Shown in pieces: positions 17,802 through 28,100 of a stretch of DNA of 64,000 bases. The DNA is taken from the NCBI GenBank assembly GCA_023436395.1, contig JAEZJJ010000115.1, forward strand, positions 62,001 to 126,000, written 5' to 3'. Source of the stretch: Bacillota bacterium. Its GTDB lineage: Bacteria; Bacillota; Clostridia; Lachnospirales; Cellulosilyticaceae. Position numbers and translations under genes: made by a program. Under the pieces are notes generated by a model, which had not been told where the DNA came from, searched no databases, and was given only the letters and a program-made list of their open reading frames with translations. Each line of letters begins with the position of its first letter. Position 1 is the stretch's first letter.

Positions 17802-19211
17802 TTAACGAATCCACACCGTACTTCCTACTGGAATATGCTGATAGAGCCATAAACTATCTTCTTCTGATAAACGTACACATCCATGAGAAACTTTACGCCC
17901 CAAATCATATTGTCCACTCTTTATATAGGTTCCTGTTTTATCAAACAAAATAGAATGAAACATGTAGTCTCTATAGAATACCAGTGCATTTTTACATCGA
18001 TAACCTTTATCCATTCCAATAAAAGGAATGGTATATTGAACTTCATAGATCCCTTGAGGTGTTGGATTTATATTCTTACCCGTAGAACAAATGAATCTTT
18101 TCTCTAGTTGCCAACGCTCTTCTTGCTTTTTAAGTACATAAGTGCGTTGGCGATAAATATCCGTCCAAATTAAATAGGGTGTTTTACTCGTTATGGCGTT
18201 AATCCTAACAAAGTCCTCAATATCCTTTGCTGTAGGCGTCCCCCCTAGGGTTCCACAATCGCCATCTATTGTAATGCTATTATAGGGAACTTGAAATTTC
18301 TTCCCATTTTTATCTTTTATAATAAAATAACTTCTTTTTTCTGCACGCCAAAGTTCTACATTTGTTTTCACCTTCAAATCCCCTATCTCATATTTCATCA
18401 ATGCTTTAATGGTATACTTAGGGAAAATACGGTAAAGTTCCTCTTTTCTTATAACTTCTGAATAATTGATAAAAAAATTTATATTCTTTTGCCCAAAACC
18501 ATGTGCAACATCTAATTTTTCTTCATTCAGTTGAGTCAAAAAAGTAGTGATATAGAGTAACTCATCATTATTAGGTGTATCTAAACTATACACTTCTTCT
18601 TGTTCCAAAATCACATTTTCTTTGGGAACTTCGATAAACTTTTCTCCATTCCAGAATAAACTGATCCAAGAAATTTTCATTATGTGATCACTTATATTTT
18701 TAATGTTCTTCTCTGTAATTTTTATGAACTTGTTTTCTTCAAGTATCCACTTTTCTTTTGCTTCATAAATACTTTGATGAGGTACAATTTCCCATAAATC
18801 ATTTAACGCTTCAATAGGGATAAGTAGTTCTTCATTGGCTTTTAAAACATAACTTCTTACATTGCCGCAGTAAATAGGCTTATCGTTCATATACGCAAAT
18901 GCTCCCCTTAAATGAAGTGTTAAATGGCACATGTCTCTCTCTTGCTCTAATTCTAAATAAATGTTTTCATCTGCTTCTTTAACCTTCACCCCTGCTTGTT
19001 TCAAATAAGTTAGAGGAATATAGTCAACTTGTTGAACTTTTACAATCGGATACGTATGCTGTTTTATGATGAGACATCGTTCTCCTTCTTCTACAATACC
19101 CATCAGTACTTTTTGATAACCTTTATAAGAACATATTCCTTTACTCCCTAATAGAAACAAACTACTTAAAAGAGCTATAACTACTAAGCTGATTGATTTT
19201 ACTTTTTTCAT
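17802..19211 (-). CDS. L,D-transpeptidase (YkuD domain) with signal peptide
   Basis: 469 residues. Signal peptide/anchor at 7-27 (SISLVVIALLSSLFLLG). The C-terminal YkuD catalytic domain has the signature SHGCVRL at 442-448 with nucleophile Cys445 and an upstream His in YMFHSI. These enzymes form 3-3 crosslinks in peptidoglycan or attach proteins to it, outside the membrane. The first 300 residues are not a known wall-binding module by eye; an N-terminal copper-amine-oxidase-like fold is possible. Last gene of a three-gene leftward operon with the M16C protease (27 bp away) and the lipoprotein-like gene. Confidence 0.9.
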   Translation of the reverse strand: MKKVKSISLVVIALLSSLFLLGSKGICSYKGYQKVLMGIVEEGERCLIIKQHTYPIVKVQQVDYIPLTYLKQAGVKVKEADENIYLELEQERDMCHLTLHLRGAFAYMNDKPIYCGNVRSYVLKANEELLIPIEALNDLWEIVPHQSIYEAKEKWILEENKFIKITEKNIKNISDHIMKISWISLFWNGEKFIEVPKENVILEQEEVYSLDTPNNDELLYITTFLTQLNEEKLDVAHGFGQKNINFFINYSEVIRKEELYRIFPKYTIKALMKYEIGDLKVKTNVELWRAEKRSYFIIKDKNGKKFQVPYNSITIDGDCGTLGGTPTAKDIEDFVRINAITSKTPYLIWTDIYRQRTYVLKKQEERWQLEKRFICSTGKNINPTPQGIYEVQYTIPFIGMDKGYRCKNALVFYRDYMFHSILFDKTGTYIKSGQYDLGRKVSHGCVRLSEEDSLWLYQHIPVGSTVWIR

Positions 19212-19238
19212 AGCATCCTCCTCAGCTTTAGCATATCC

Positions 19239-22157
19239 CTAAATAGATAAATGTATAACTTCAAATAAATTTTTAGATTGCCTAATCACTTCCTTATTCC
19301 CCATAACACAATATGCTACATTTGTATGTAGCTCTTTAAATAATTTACTTGCCTCTTTTAAATGTTGAGGCGTTGTATTCAGAATTTCTTCATATATTTT
19401 TTGGCGTTCCTCTGGCCCTGATTGGCTTACAAGATAATGGCATAGACGCTCACTTCGTCTTTCCATACTTATGGGTGCCAACATCGTGCCTAATGTACTT
19501 ACAATATACCGCTCTAATAAGTTAGGCTCCACTTCTAATTTTTCTAAATATTCCCCTATTTTGTTATAGATTTCTAATGTTTTCTTTAGCTGTGGATCAC
19601 AATACGATGCCACTACTAAATAACCTTCTTGACTCAGTAAAATTTCACAACCATATGCCCCGCCTTGTAAACGAATACGATCCCATAAATAAGTATTTTC
19701 CAAAATATTTGATACAACCTCTAAGCTTCCATGGTACTGGTAACCATATTCACCAAAATTAAACCCTGCTGCAATAGCTTGTACTTCTTGCCCTATACAA
19801 AATGCTTCTTTAGTTGCCTGAGGATAAAACGTATAAGTTTTTTGCTTGAATTGGCTTTTGGGTAGCATTGTAATGACTCTACTTAATCTATTTACAACCT
19901 CTTGCCTTTGCTTTTTGTTAGTGATAAGTGCTAGACGCAATGTAGATTGATTCACAACTTGTCTAAACACTTTTTCTAATGTCTCACTAAGCTCTTCAAA
20001 CTTTTCATCAAATTGTTCATATAATGCTTTAATAAAATGATAAAAACTCATACCTGCTACTTGATCCTCATAGCCTCCCTCATTGGAAAAATACGTATAT
20101 AATCTTTGAACACTCCTATATTCAGGTGCTGCCTTAAAACTCCTATCCATTTCGTAAACCATATGTCCTAAAATTTCTTTGATTTTCTCCTTCTCCTTAA
20201 AACTGGTATTTAAGAATAGGTCCGTTATAAGCAATTCAAAGTCTTCTAGTGCCTCAGTAAGAACCTTACAACTCACTTTGAAAGTTGGAGTATAACTGTT
20301 ATCGTTTAACAAGTGATACGCATGTATGGCACTATGTATCCCCCCTGTATGTGTATTAATTGCATTTTCAACAGCTATATAATCCTTGCTTTTAGTCCCT
20401 ACATAAGTAAATAAATGGGCTAGAATACCTAGGTAAGGTAAATTTACTTGTGAAACATTCCCTGCATTGAACAAAAAATGAATATAAGCAATATCCTTAG
20501 TTTCTGCCTCTTCTAGTAGTACATCACAGCCCTTTAACGTTAACTTTTCCAATTGAGGTGATTTTATTAGTCTCGGCATTTGCTCTTTAGTTAAATGAGG
20601 TAATAGATTCATCATTTCCGTTGTATTCTCTATTAATTGCTCAGCCTCTAATCTTCTTTGTTCTTTTAATAAGCTTCTAAAGTGAGTTTTAGTCATATTA
20701 CATTTAGCCATTTCAAGTTCCCGCTGTTTTTCTTCTTCTTTTATTTGTATCATTTCATGGCTTGGAATTAAGGTCAGTCTAAGTGTATGATGATTAGTTA
20801 AAAGATATTTTTGGATTAAGTTTTCAAAATAGCCTTCATTCTTTAAATCATTCATTCTTTGAAAGTTTTTCTCATAAAATAAAGGATTTAAAGGATCTTC
20901 ACCATAAAAACAATTGGCTAAAATCATTTCACCATATTGAATACCTATGGGCTCATAACTAGCATCTACCTCTTTAAGTTCAAATGCTAACGTTTGCAAA
21001 CTCGCCTCAATTAATTCCCTTGGAATCCCTTCGTTAACTAAGTCATAAAGTACTTTATAAACAGCCTCTTCAAATGCTTCGCTTGCTTCTTGTTTTGCCC
21101 CCTTCAATGTGATTGTAAATACAGGTTGCCTTCTACATGTATCATAACCTCCATCACTTAAACTAACACCCAATTCTTTTTCCATTACTAACACTTTTAG
21201 AAGTGGTGAAGCTGCACTTCTAAGTAGCATATGCTCTAATACCTCAAAAGCTAATCTTAGTTCTTGATCTCCACTATCTCCTATGACAAAACTTAAACTC
21301 AGTAATGTATCTTCCTCATCCCCTTCTTCACAAGGATAATAAGCCATCTTTCGCTGAATTTGAGTAAAAGGTGATTGAAAAAGTATTTGCTGTTTGTAAC
21401 AACCTTTTTCTATTTCTTGAAGGCCATTCTTATCTAGAAATTGAAGCTGTCCTTCCACATTCCCATCTCCATAAAGTACAATAACACAATTGCTCCCCTG
21501 ATAATACTTCTGATGAAAAGTTAAAAAAGCTTCTTCGCTTAACTGGGGAATATGTTCCGGTATACCACCAGAGTCAAAGCGATATGGTGTATCTGGAAAT
21601 AAATTTTTATGCTTTTCTCTTTCTAAATGAGTGGTCGCTTCAGCATATTCTCCTTCCATTTCATGATAGACAACACCACTATAATTAAGTGTTCCATCTT
21701 CTTCTACAATATAATGCCACCCTTCTTGCTTAAAATAATTTCCATTTTCATAAATGAGTGGATGAAATACCAAATCAATATAAACTTTTGCAACGCCAAG
21801 TAAATCTTCTTCATGGGGACTAGCAGCATAGTAGATGGTCATATCAGGATACGTACATGCATTCATTGTGGTACAAATCGAACCTTGGCCTAGAGCTACA
21901 AAAGTTTCTTTTAAAGGATATTTTTTTGAGGCACAGCATACTGCATGCTCTAAAATATGCGCAGCACCTGTATCATCCATAGGCAAGGTTTGAAAACCTA
22001 TTGAAAAAACCAAGTGTGGATCCTCATTCTTTAAACTCACTACACGAACACCACTTTTTTCATGTTCAAATACTCTCCCTATTCCTCCTATTTCAGAAAT
22101 AACTTGTTCATCTATTAAACGAAAGCCACTATAGCTCTCTCCTATTCTTAATCGCAT
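19239..22157 (-). CDS. M16C metallopeptidase (presequence protease/insulinase family)
   Basis: 972 residues from ATG 22157, chosen because GGAGAGGG lies six bases upstream; a longer in-frame start at 22187 would overlap the preceding gene. The zinc motif HILEH (H67, E70, H71) is the inverted HxxEH of M16, with a downstream Glu region near residue 145-155. The length and two-halved build match the PreP/falcilysin M16C group, which degrade short peptides inside a closed chamber. No signal peptide, so probably cytoplasmic despite its envelope-type neighbours. Middle gene of the 23173-17802 operon; gaps of 17 and 27 bp imply cotranscription. Confidence 0.93.
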   Translation of the reverse strand: MRLRIGESYSGFRLIDEQVISEIGGIGRVFEHEKSGVRVVSLKNEDPHLVFSIGFQTLPMDDTGAAHILEHAVCCASKKYPLKETFVALGQGSICTTMNACTYPDMTIYYAASPHEEDLLGVAKVYIDLVFHPLIYENGNYFKQEGWHYIVEEDGTLNYSGVVYHEMEGEYAEATTHLEREKHKNLFPDTPYRFDSGGIPEHIPQLSEEAFLTFHQKYYQGSNCVIVLYGDGNVEGQLQFLDKNGLQEIEKGCYKQQILFQSPFTQIQRKMAYYPCEEGDEEDTLLSLSFVIGDSGDQELRLAFEVLEHMLLRSAASPLLKVLVMEKELGVSLSDGGYDTCRRQPVFTITLKGAKQEASEAFEEAVYKVLYDLVNEGIPRELIEASLQTLAFELKEVDASYEPIGIQYGEMILANCFYGEDPLNPLFYEKNFQRMNDLKNEGYFENLIQKYLLTNHHTLRLTLIPSHEMIQIKEEEKQRELEMAKCNMTKTHFRSLLKEQRRLEAEQLIENTTEMMNLLPHLTKEQMPRLIKSPQLEKLTLKGCDVLLEEAETKDIAYIHFLFNAGNVSQVNLPYLGILAHLFTYVGTKSKDYIAVENAINTHTGGIHSAIHAYHLLNDNSYTPTFKVSCKVLTEALEDFELLITDLFLNTSFKEKEKIKEILGHMVYEMDRSFKAAPEYRSVQRLYTYFSNEGGYEDQVAGMSFYHFIKALYEQFDEKFEELSETLEKVFRQVVNQSTLRLALITNKKQRQEVVNRLSRVITMLPKSQFKQKTYTFYPQATKEAFCIGQEVQAIAAGFNFGEYGYQYHGSLEVVSNILENTYLWDRIRLQGGAYGCEILLSQEGYLVVASYCDPQLKKTLEIYNKIGEYLEKLEVEPNLLERYIVSTLGTMLAPISMERRSERLCHYLVSQSGPEERQKIYEEILNTTPQHLKEASKLFKELHTNVAYCVMGNKEVIRQSKNLFEVIHLSI

Positions 22158-22174
22158 ACGTATCCCTCTCCTAC

Positions 22175-23173
22175 TTATTTTACCCAAAAACCTAAAAGTA
22201 CTGGTGCAGCAGAACCATTAGGTAGCATATAGTCTAATTGTCTTATTTCTCCCTTTTTAAATTTTCCAATCTCAATACATTCCTTTTCTCGTTTAAAGGA
22301 ATGTCTACGCTCTACTAAACAAATTTGCCCGTCTTGCCATCTTACTATTCCTCTAAAAACACCACCTCTTGGGCATAAAATAGCTATTGTATCTGCCTGA
22401 GCGAGGATTTGAATATGCTCCATTATACCATAGTTTCCTTGATTTAAAACATTCTCACCTGTAAGTTCATCTATCCCCTTTTCCCATTCTTTTGTGGTTC
22501 CTAGTAAATAATAATAATACCCTGGTGTCTTTGGAATCTCTATATGATATGTTCGTGCCAAAATCCCAAAACTACCTCGTGGTGCTAAATCTCTTATTAA
22601 TGGTATTAGCTTCTTTTCATATTGGCTATTCTCTGTAATCACCTTATAAGTTACTGCTACTTGACCCGTTGTTTCTATATCCATCATACCAGAGAGTAAG
22701 GTGCCTACCTTCCATATTTTCTCCTCTGAATCATATAGGCTCCATTTTTCCTTTGGCTCTAAATAGTAAAATTCATCTCTTGTTGACTCAAAATAATTTT
22801 TAAGTATCGTTTGCCCTGTTTTTAAAAATTGATAAGAAGGTCCTTCTGTTGTAGGTTTTATGACTCTCACTAATTGAGGAAACTCTTCTTCATTAACAAT
22901 TTCAATGACCAATCTCAAGTTTTGTTGGTTACTTACATTCACATGATGATATAGCAATCTTCCTTTTCCACATATATTTCCCCTGTACAATATACCCGGT
23001 TTCCTTACATCTTCTGGTGAATTACTCATTAAAAGAGTGCCTTCAAATTTCTTTATCTCATACCTTTGAATCAACTTATAATCTACATAACTTTTAAGCA
23101 GTTGAGCTTGACAAGATGTAGTGAGCAAAAATAATATTCCTAACCACACTAAAATCTTTCTATAATGCACCAT
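22175..23173 (-). CDS. Secreted or lipoprotein-like protein of unknown function
   Basis: 332 residues. N-terminal hydrophobic stretch KILVWLGILFLLTTSCQAQ gives a signal peptide with a possible, non-ideal lipobox (TTSC). The rest is a beta-rich extracellular domain that I do not recognise, with no enzymatic motif visible. First gene of the operon leading to the M16C protease and L,D-transpeptidase, suggesting an envelope role. GGAGGT ribosome binding site. Confidence 0.7.
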   Translation of the reverse strand: MVHYRKILVWLGILFLLTTSCQAQLLKSYVDYKLIQRYEIKKFEGTLLMSNSPEDVRKPGILYRGNICGKGRLLYHHVNVSNQQNLRLVIEIVNEEEFPQLVRVIKPTTEGPSYQFLKTGQTILKNYFESTRDEFYYLEPKEKWSLYDSEEKIWKVGTLLSGMMDIETTGQVAVTYKVITENSQYEKKLIPLIRDLAPRGSFGILARTYHIEIPKTPGYYYYLLGTTKEWEKGIDELTGENVLNQGNYGIMEHIQILAQADTIAILCPRGGVFRGIVRWQDGQICLVERRHSFKREKECIEIGKFKKGEIRQLDYMLPNGSAAPVLLGFWVK

Positions 23174-23256
23174 CTTTACCTCCTTTCCATTTTAGCATAT
23201 GCCTCCTTATTTTATTTTACTCTTATAGCTTTTTCCATTCTTAATAGATTTTGTAT

Positions 23257-23309
23257 AATGATGAAGGGGGATGCATAACCCTTCTCGTTATGCATCCCCC
23301 TTCATCATT
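23257..23309. terminator. 23-bp perfect hairpin after the HNH gene
   Basis: Arms 23257-23279 and 23287-23309 are exact reverse complements (core GAAGGGGGATGCATAAC) around a 7-base loop. The right arm touches the HNH stop codon. No T-run follows on the minus strand, so it may act as a 3' stabiliser as well as a terminator. Confidence 0.7.
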
Positions 23310-24760
23310 TATACTTTTACCATCTGTCTCATCTTTTCTACACTTAACATAGGCTGATGATGATGTAAAATATGATGACAATTATGACAAATAGGTATTA
23401 AGTCCTCTATTGGATGTGTATCCATTAAAATTTCCTCTCCTAAAATCCCCTTTATATTATGCACTTCAATCTCCATTTCATAAGATTCTCCATAGGTATA
23501 TCCATAATCAAACCCGCAGATATCACAAATGGCACCATAATAGTTGATACATTCTGCTTTAAGTTCTTTTAAAGTCTTATTGAAAATAGCCTCTGTTTCT
23601 TCTATTTCACTTATGTCTTTAACAAAGTCTTCTTGGACTTTTTGCACTGAGTTTTCTTTTGGCACAAACGATTTAGATATTTCTTTCGACTCATTTTCTA
23701 AGCATGTATTTGGGATAAGCTCAGAATTCTTCGGTGATATAGATTCTTTTTTATTCGTTCCCTCTATATCAACTTTTTCACAATTGTTTTCTGTCTTTGG
23801 CATCATAATTGCCTCAAATAAGCGATCAAAATCTGATAATTCCTCATTCTCAACATCTTCTTCTACTATCTTTTCTTCTATTACATTTTCCTTTAAATCT
23901 AGTATCGGTTTTTGCGTATGAACAACTATATCTGTGACTTGAACTTTTTCCTCTTCAATTAATTTTTTAAGTGCCATACGCAAATTATTTCTCAAGCTCC
24001 ATTCAAAGCACTTATTATCTTTTACGCCACCTACAAATAATAAATGCCACCATAATACCTTACCATCCTCACCTACAGGTACTTCCACTTTAAAATAAGC
24101 TTTAATACGTTTTGCCATTGCTGTGATAACTTCGTTATAAGGATAGGTTGCTAAATACCCTTCTTCCTTTGAAAGGTCCTCTGGGGTTACTCTATCTCCT
24201 ATAAAATATATGCGTAGTAATAAATCAAGATTCTTTTTTGACACTAAATGTGTATTTTGTAATACTTCTTGCCACATGGATTCAGTGATTGGAATACCTT
24301 CAGTATAAATAATATAAGGCTCACTATTCTCTTCTATCTTTTTTTCTTGTTCTACTAATTCATTTAATCTTTCTACTTTAGGAAATACAGGTTCCTCTTC
24401 ATAAAATGTAATTGGCTCTTCTTCAATCTCCTCAATTTTATTAGGTGCATAACTATATTCTTCTAATTTTCTATCACAATATTTAACGATATCATCCATA
24501 AACAAATCACGATAACGAACATTCGTAATAAGTGCTTCCACACTTAAATCTAATCTTTCATTTTCCCATAAAACGGCAAAATCTTGTACATTATTCTCCG
24601 TTGTGATATATTTTACCGCTGCTTCATATCCACCATATTTGTTAATTAAGTCCATAAACCGAGGCGATTTATATTTGAGTTCTTTTGTCATTCTTTTATA
24701 AAGTGTAATCATTTCTTGATGAAATGATTTTTTGAGTTGCTCACTATCAAATTGTGCCAT
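23309..24760 (-). CDS. HNH endonuclease-domain protein with acidic linker
   Basis: 483 residues in three parts. Residues 1-280 are an unrecognised domain containing several charged helices. Residues 280-395 are a low-complexity Glu/Ser/Asn-rich linker. Residues 395-483 are an HNH-type nuclease with zinc-binding CDICGF, the EVHNIKG metal/His region and the closing HPIEDLIPICHNCHHILHH block, as in McrA-like and restriction-type HNH proteins. No methyltransferase, helicase or phage genes adjoin it, so a stand-alone DNA nuclease (defence or repair) is possible but unproven. A GAGGT site precedes the start. Confidence 0.78.
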   Translation of the reverse strand: MAQFDSEQLKKSFHQEMITLYKRMTKELKYKSPRFMDLINKYGGYEAAVKYITTENNVQDFAVLWENERLDLSVEALITNVRYRDLFMDDIVKYCDRKLEEYSYAPNKIEEIEEEPITFYEEEPVFPKVERLNELVEQEKKIEENSEPYIIYTEGIPITESMWQEVLQNTHLVSKKNLDLLLRIYFIGDRVTPEDLSKEEGYLATYPYNEVITAMAKRIKAYFKVEVPVGEDGKVLWWHLLFVGGVKDNKCFEWSLRNNLRMALKKLIEEEKVQVTDIVVHTQKPILDLKENVIEEKIVEEDVENEELSDFDRLFEAIMMPKTENNCEKVDIEGTNKKESISPKNSELIPNTCLENESKEISKSFVPKENSVQKVQEDFVKDISEIEETEAIFNKTLKELKAECINYYGAICDICGFDYGYTYGESYEMEIEVHNIKGILGEEILMDTHPIEDLIPICHNCHHILHHHQPMLSVEKMRQMVKV

Positions 24761-25141
24761 GTCATTACCTCTACTTTTAGTTGTCTATTTTAAGATAAAG
24801 TGGGACATTAAAATGACACTGTAAATACCAGTGTCATTTTAATAGAATCCCCTATTCTTATAAAAATATAAGTTTTTTTCAATACAACTATAAGTGTATT
24901 TTTCATAAATAAACTTTACTTTATCTTTGTCCTCTACGTTTAAATTAATTATAGCATACTTTATGAGGTAACTCTACTTTTATTCATATGTTTAAATTCA
25001 ATGCTTTTTCTAGTGTTCATTATTTGATTCTAAATTTTGTTTAATAATTTTAAATATATCTAATAAATTTTATTCTTGATAAGTACCCAAAATGATTAAT
25101 GTTTAATTTAGGTCATTAAAATCACTCTAGTATCCTCATAT
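24761..25141. other. AT-rich gap with a 15-bp hairpin, no gene seen
   Basis: Between the HNH start and the PFOR terminator I see no reading frame with a ribosome binding site. A near-perfect hairpin (ATTAAAATGACACTG / CAGTGTCATTTTAAT, 24807-24842) lacks a T-run on the minus strand and sits in the likely HNH leader. A TATAAT-like hexamer lies near 24950-24955 on the minus strand. Confidence 0.5.
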
Positions 25142-25187
25142 AAAAAAAGAATCCGAATAACCCAGTGATTATTCAGATTCTTTTTGA
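25142..25187 (-). terminator. PFOR terminator
   Basis: AAAAAAAGAATCCGAATAA / TTATTCAGATTCTTTTT hairpin with flanking A and T runs, 13 bases past the stop codon of the PFOR gene. Confidence 0.92.
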
Positions 25188-25199
25188 TTATTTAATAAT

Positions 25200-28100
25200 C
25201 TATTCAATTACTTGCGCTGCAAGACGTTTATAGTTTCTTAAGCGATCTTTTGCATGTTTCTCTGCCATTTCAAACATTTCTTCTGCTTGTTCTGGATATT
25301 GTTTCATAATTGCAGAGTAACGTACTTGTCCCATAATAAACTCTCTAAAGCTTTCTGTTGGTTCTTTAGAATCTAAGATAAATGGATTTTTACCTTCTTC
25401 TTCAAGAAGTGGATTATAACGATATAAATGCCAGTAACCTGATTTAACTGCATCTCCCATGTATGAAATAGATTTACCCATTCCACATTTTAATCCATGA
25501 CTAATACATGTTGCATATGCAATGATAATAGATGGTCCATTATAAGCCTCTGCTTCAAGCATTGCTTTAATTAATTGATTTTTATCTGCCCCCATAGCAA
25601 CTTGTGCTACGTAAACATTACCATAAGCCATCATCATACGTCCAAGGTCTTTCTTACGTGTACGTTTACCTGCTGCAGCAAATTTAGCCATAGCTGCCAT
25701 TGGTGTAGATTTAGAAGATTGTCCACCTGTATTTGAATAAATTTCTGTATCAAATACTAGTACATTAATATTTTCACCTGAGGCTAATACATGGTCAAGA
25801 CCACCGTAACCAATATCATACGCCCAGCCGTCACCACCAATGATCCATTGTGAACGTTTAACGAGATAATCTCTTCTTTCTTCCACTTGTTTTAATGCTT
25901 CTTGTGCTTCTTCTAAAGTAATAGTTTGATTATCTAAAATAGCTTCTATCTCACGACTATATACCTTTGAAAGTTCTCCATTTTCTTTGTTTTCAAGCCA
26001 GTTTATAATACTTTGTTTCTCAGTCTCACCAATTGGAAGTTCTACTACTTCTCTTAAGCATTCTGCAATACGATCTCTCATTTGGTTAACACCTAACATC
26101 ATACCAAGTCCATATTCTGCATTATCTTCAAATAGTGAATTCGCCCAAGCTGGTCCTTTTCCTTCATGGTTTGTTGTATAAGGTGTGCTAGGTGCTGAAC
26201 CACCCCAAATAGATGAACAACCTGTTGCATTAGCAATCATCATACGATCACCAAAAAGTTGAGTTAATAATTTCATATAAGGTGTTTCTCCACAACCTGC
26301 ACAAGCTCCAGAGAACTCCATCAGTGGTGTCTTAAATTGACTATCTTTTACTGTTGTTCCTTTTACAAGGTCTCCTTTATAAGCTACCTGATCAGATACA
26401 GCATACTCCCAGTTTGGAATTTCTTTTTCTACTTGTGTAGCTAAAGGTTTCATCACTAGAGATTTTACTTTTGTAGGACAAATATCCACACAGTTACCAC
26501 ATCCTGTACAGTCCATTGTACTTACTTGCATTCTAAATACAAGGCCTTCAAATCCTTTACCAATCGCTTTTTTGGCCTCAAAGCCTTCTGGTGCATTTTT
26601 CATTTCATCTTCTGAAACTAAAACTGGGCGAATACATGCGTGTGGACAGACAAATGCACATTGATTACATTGAATACATGTATCCACTTGCCATTCTGGT
26701 ACATCTATTCCTACACCACGTTTTTCATAGGCAGCTGTACCTGCTGGGAATGTCCCATCTTCATAACCATTAAAGGCACTTACTGGAAGTTTATCTCCTT
26801 CTTGGCGATTAATTGGTTCTACAATATTTTTAATAAAATCTGGTTTATCAGTAACTGCTACTACTTCATCCACTGCATCTTGCCATGTTTGTGGCACATC
26901 AACTTTAACGAGAGCATTAAATCCTGCTTCTACAGCCTTAAAGTTCATTTCTACAATATCTTGACCTTTTTTACCATATGCTTTTTCAATTGATTTCTTA
27001 AGATAAACGATAGCATCTTCTTGAGAAATGATATTAGCTAACTTAAAGAATGCTGCTTGCATAATCATATTAACACGTTTACCAAGTCCAATTTCTGCTG
27101 CAATTTTAACAGCATCTATTGTGTAAAAATCAATATTATTTTGAGCTATATAGCGTTTCATCTTAGCTGGTAACTTATTTTCAAGCTCTTCTTGTGACCA
27201 AGAACAGTTGAGCACAAAATTCCCACCTTTTCTAAGGCCTTTTAAAATATCATATTCATTCACATAAGCTTGTTGTGAACATGCAATATAATCTGCTTCA
27301 TCAATTAAATAAGTTGAACGAATTGGTGTATTTCCAAATCTTAAGTGTGACATTGTAATCCCACCTGATTTTTTTGAATCATATGCAAAATATGCCTGTA
27401 CATATTTATTAGTATGTTCACCAATAATTTTAATAGCTTGTTTATTTGCTCCTACTGTACCATCAGAACCAAGCCCCCAGAATTTACATCTTACTGTCCC
27501 ATCAATTGCTATTTTAAGTTCTTCCTCTACTGGAATAGATGTAAATGTAACATCATCTTCAATGCCTACAGTGAATTGGTTTTTAGGATTTTCTGTTTTT
27601 AAATGATTAAAGATTGCTTTAATATCCGTTGGTGTCACATCTTTTGAACCTAAACCATAGCGTCCACCAATAATTTGTGGCGCTTTATCTTGATTATAGT
27701 AAGCTGATCTTACATCAAGATAAAGTGGTTCCCCTGATGAACCTGGTTCTTTTGTACGATCTAAAACACATATTTTTTCAACTGTTTTTGGCATTGCTGC
27801 TAAGAAATGCTTTTCAGAGAAAGGACGATATAAATGAACTTTAATTAAACCATATTTCTCTCCTGATGCATTAAGAACATCAATTGTTTCTTCAATCGTT
27901 TCTGTAACTGAACCAATAGCAACAATAACTTCTTTCGCATCCTCGGCACCATAATAATTAAAGAGGCCATAGTTTCTTCCTGTAAGACTATTCATTTTTT
28001 GCATATATTCTTCTACAATTGGAATAATATTATTGTAGAATTTATTAGAAGCTTCTCTTGTTTGGAAATAGATATCTGAATTTTGAGCAGTTCCCCTTGT

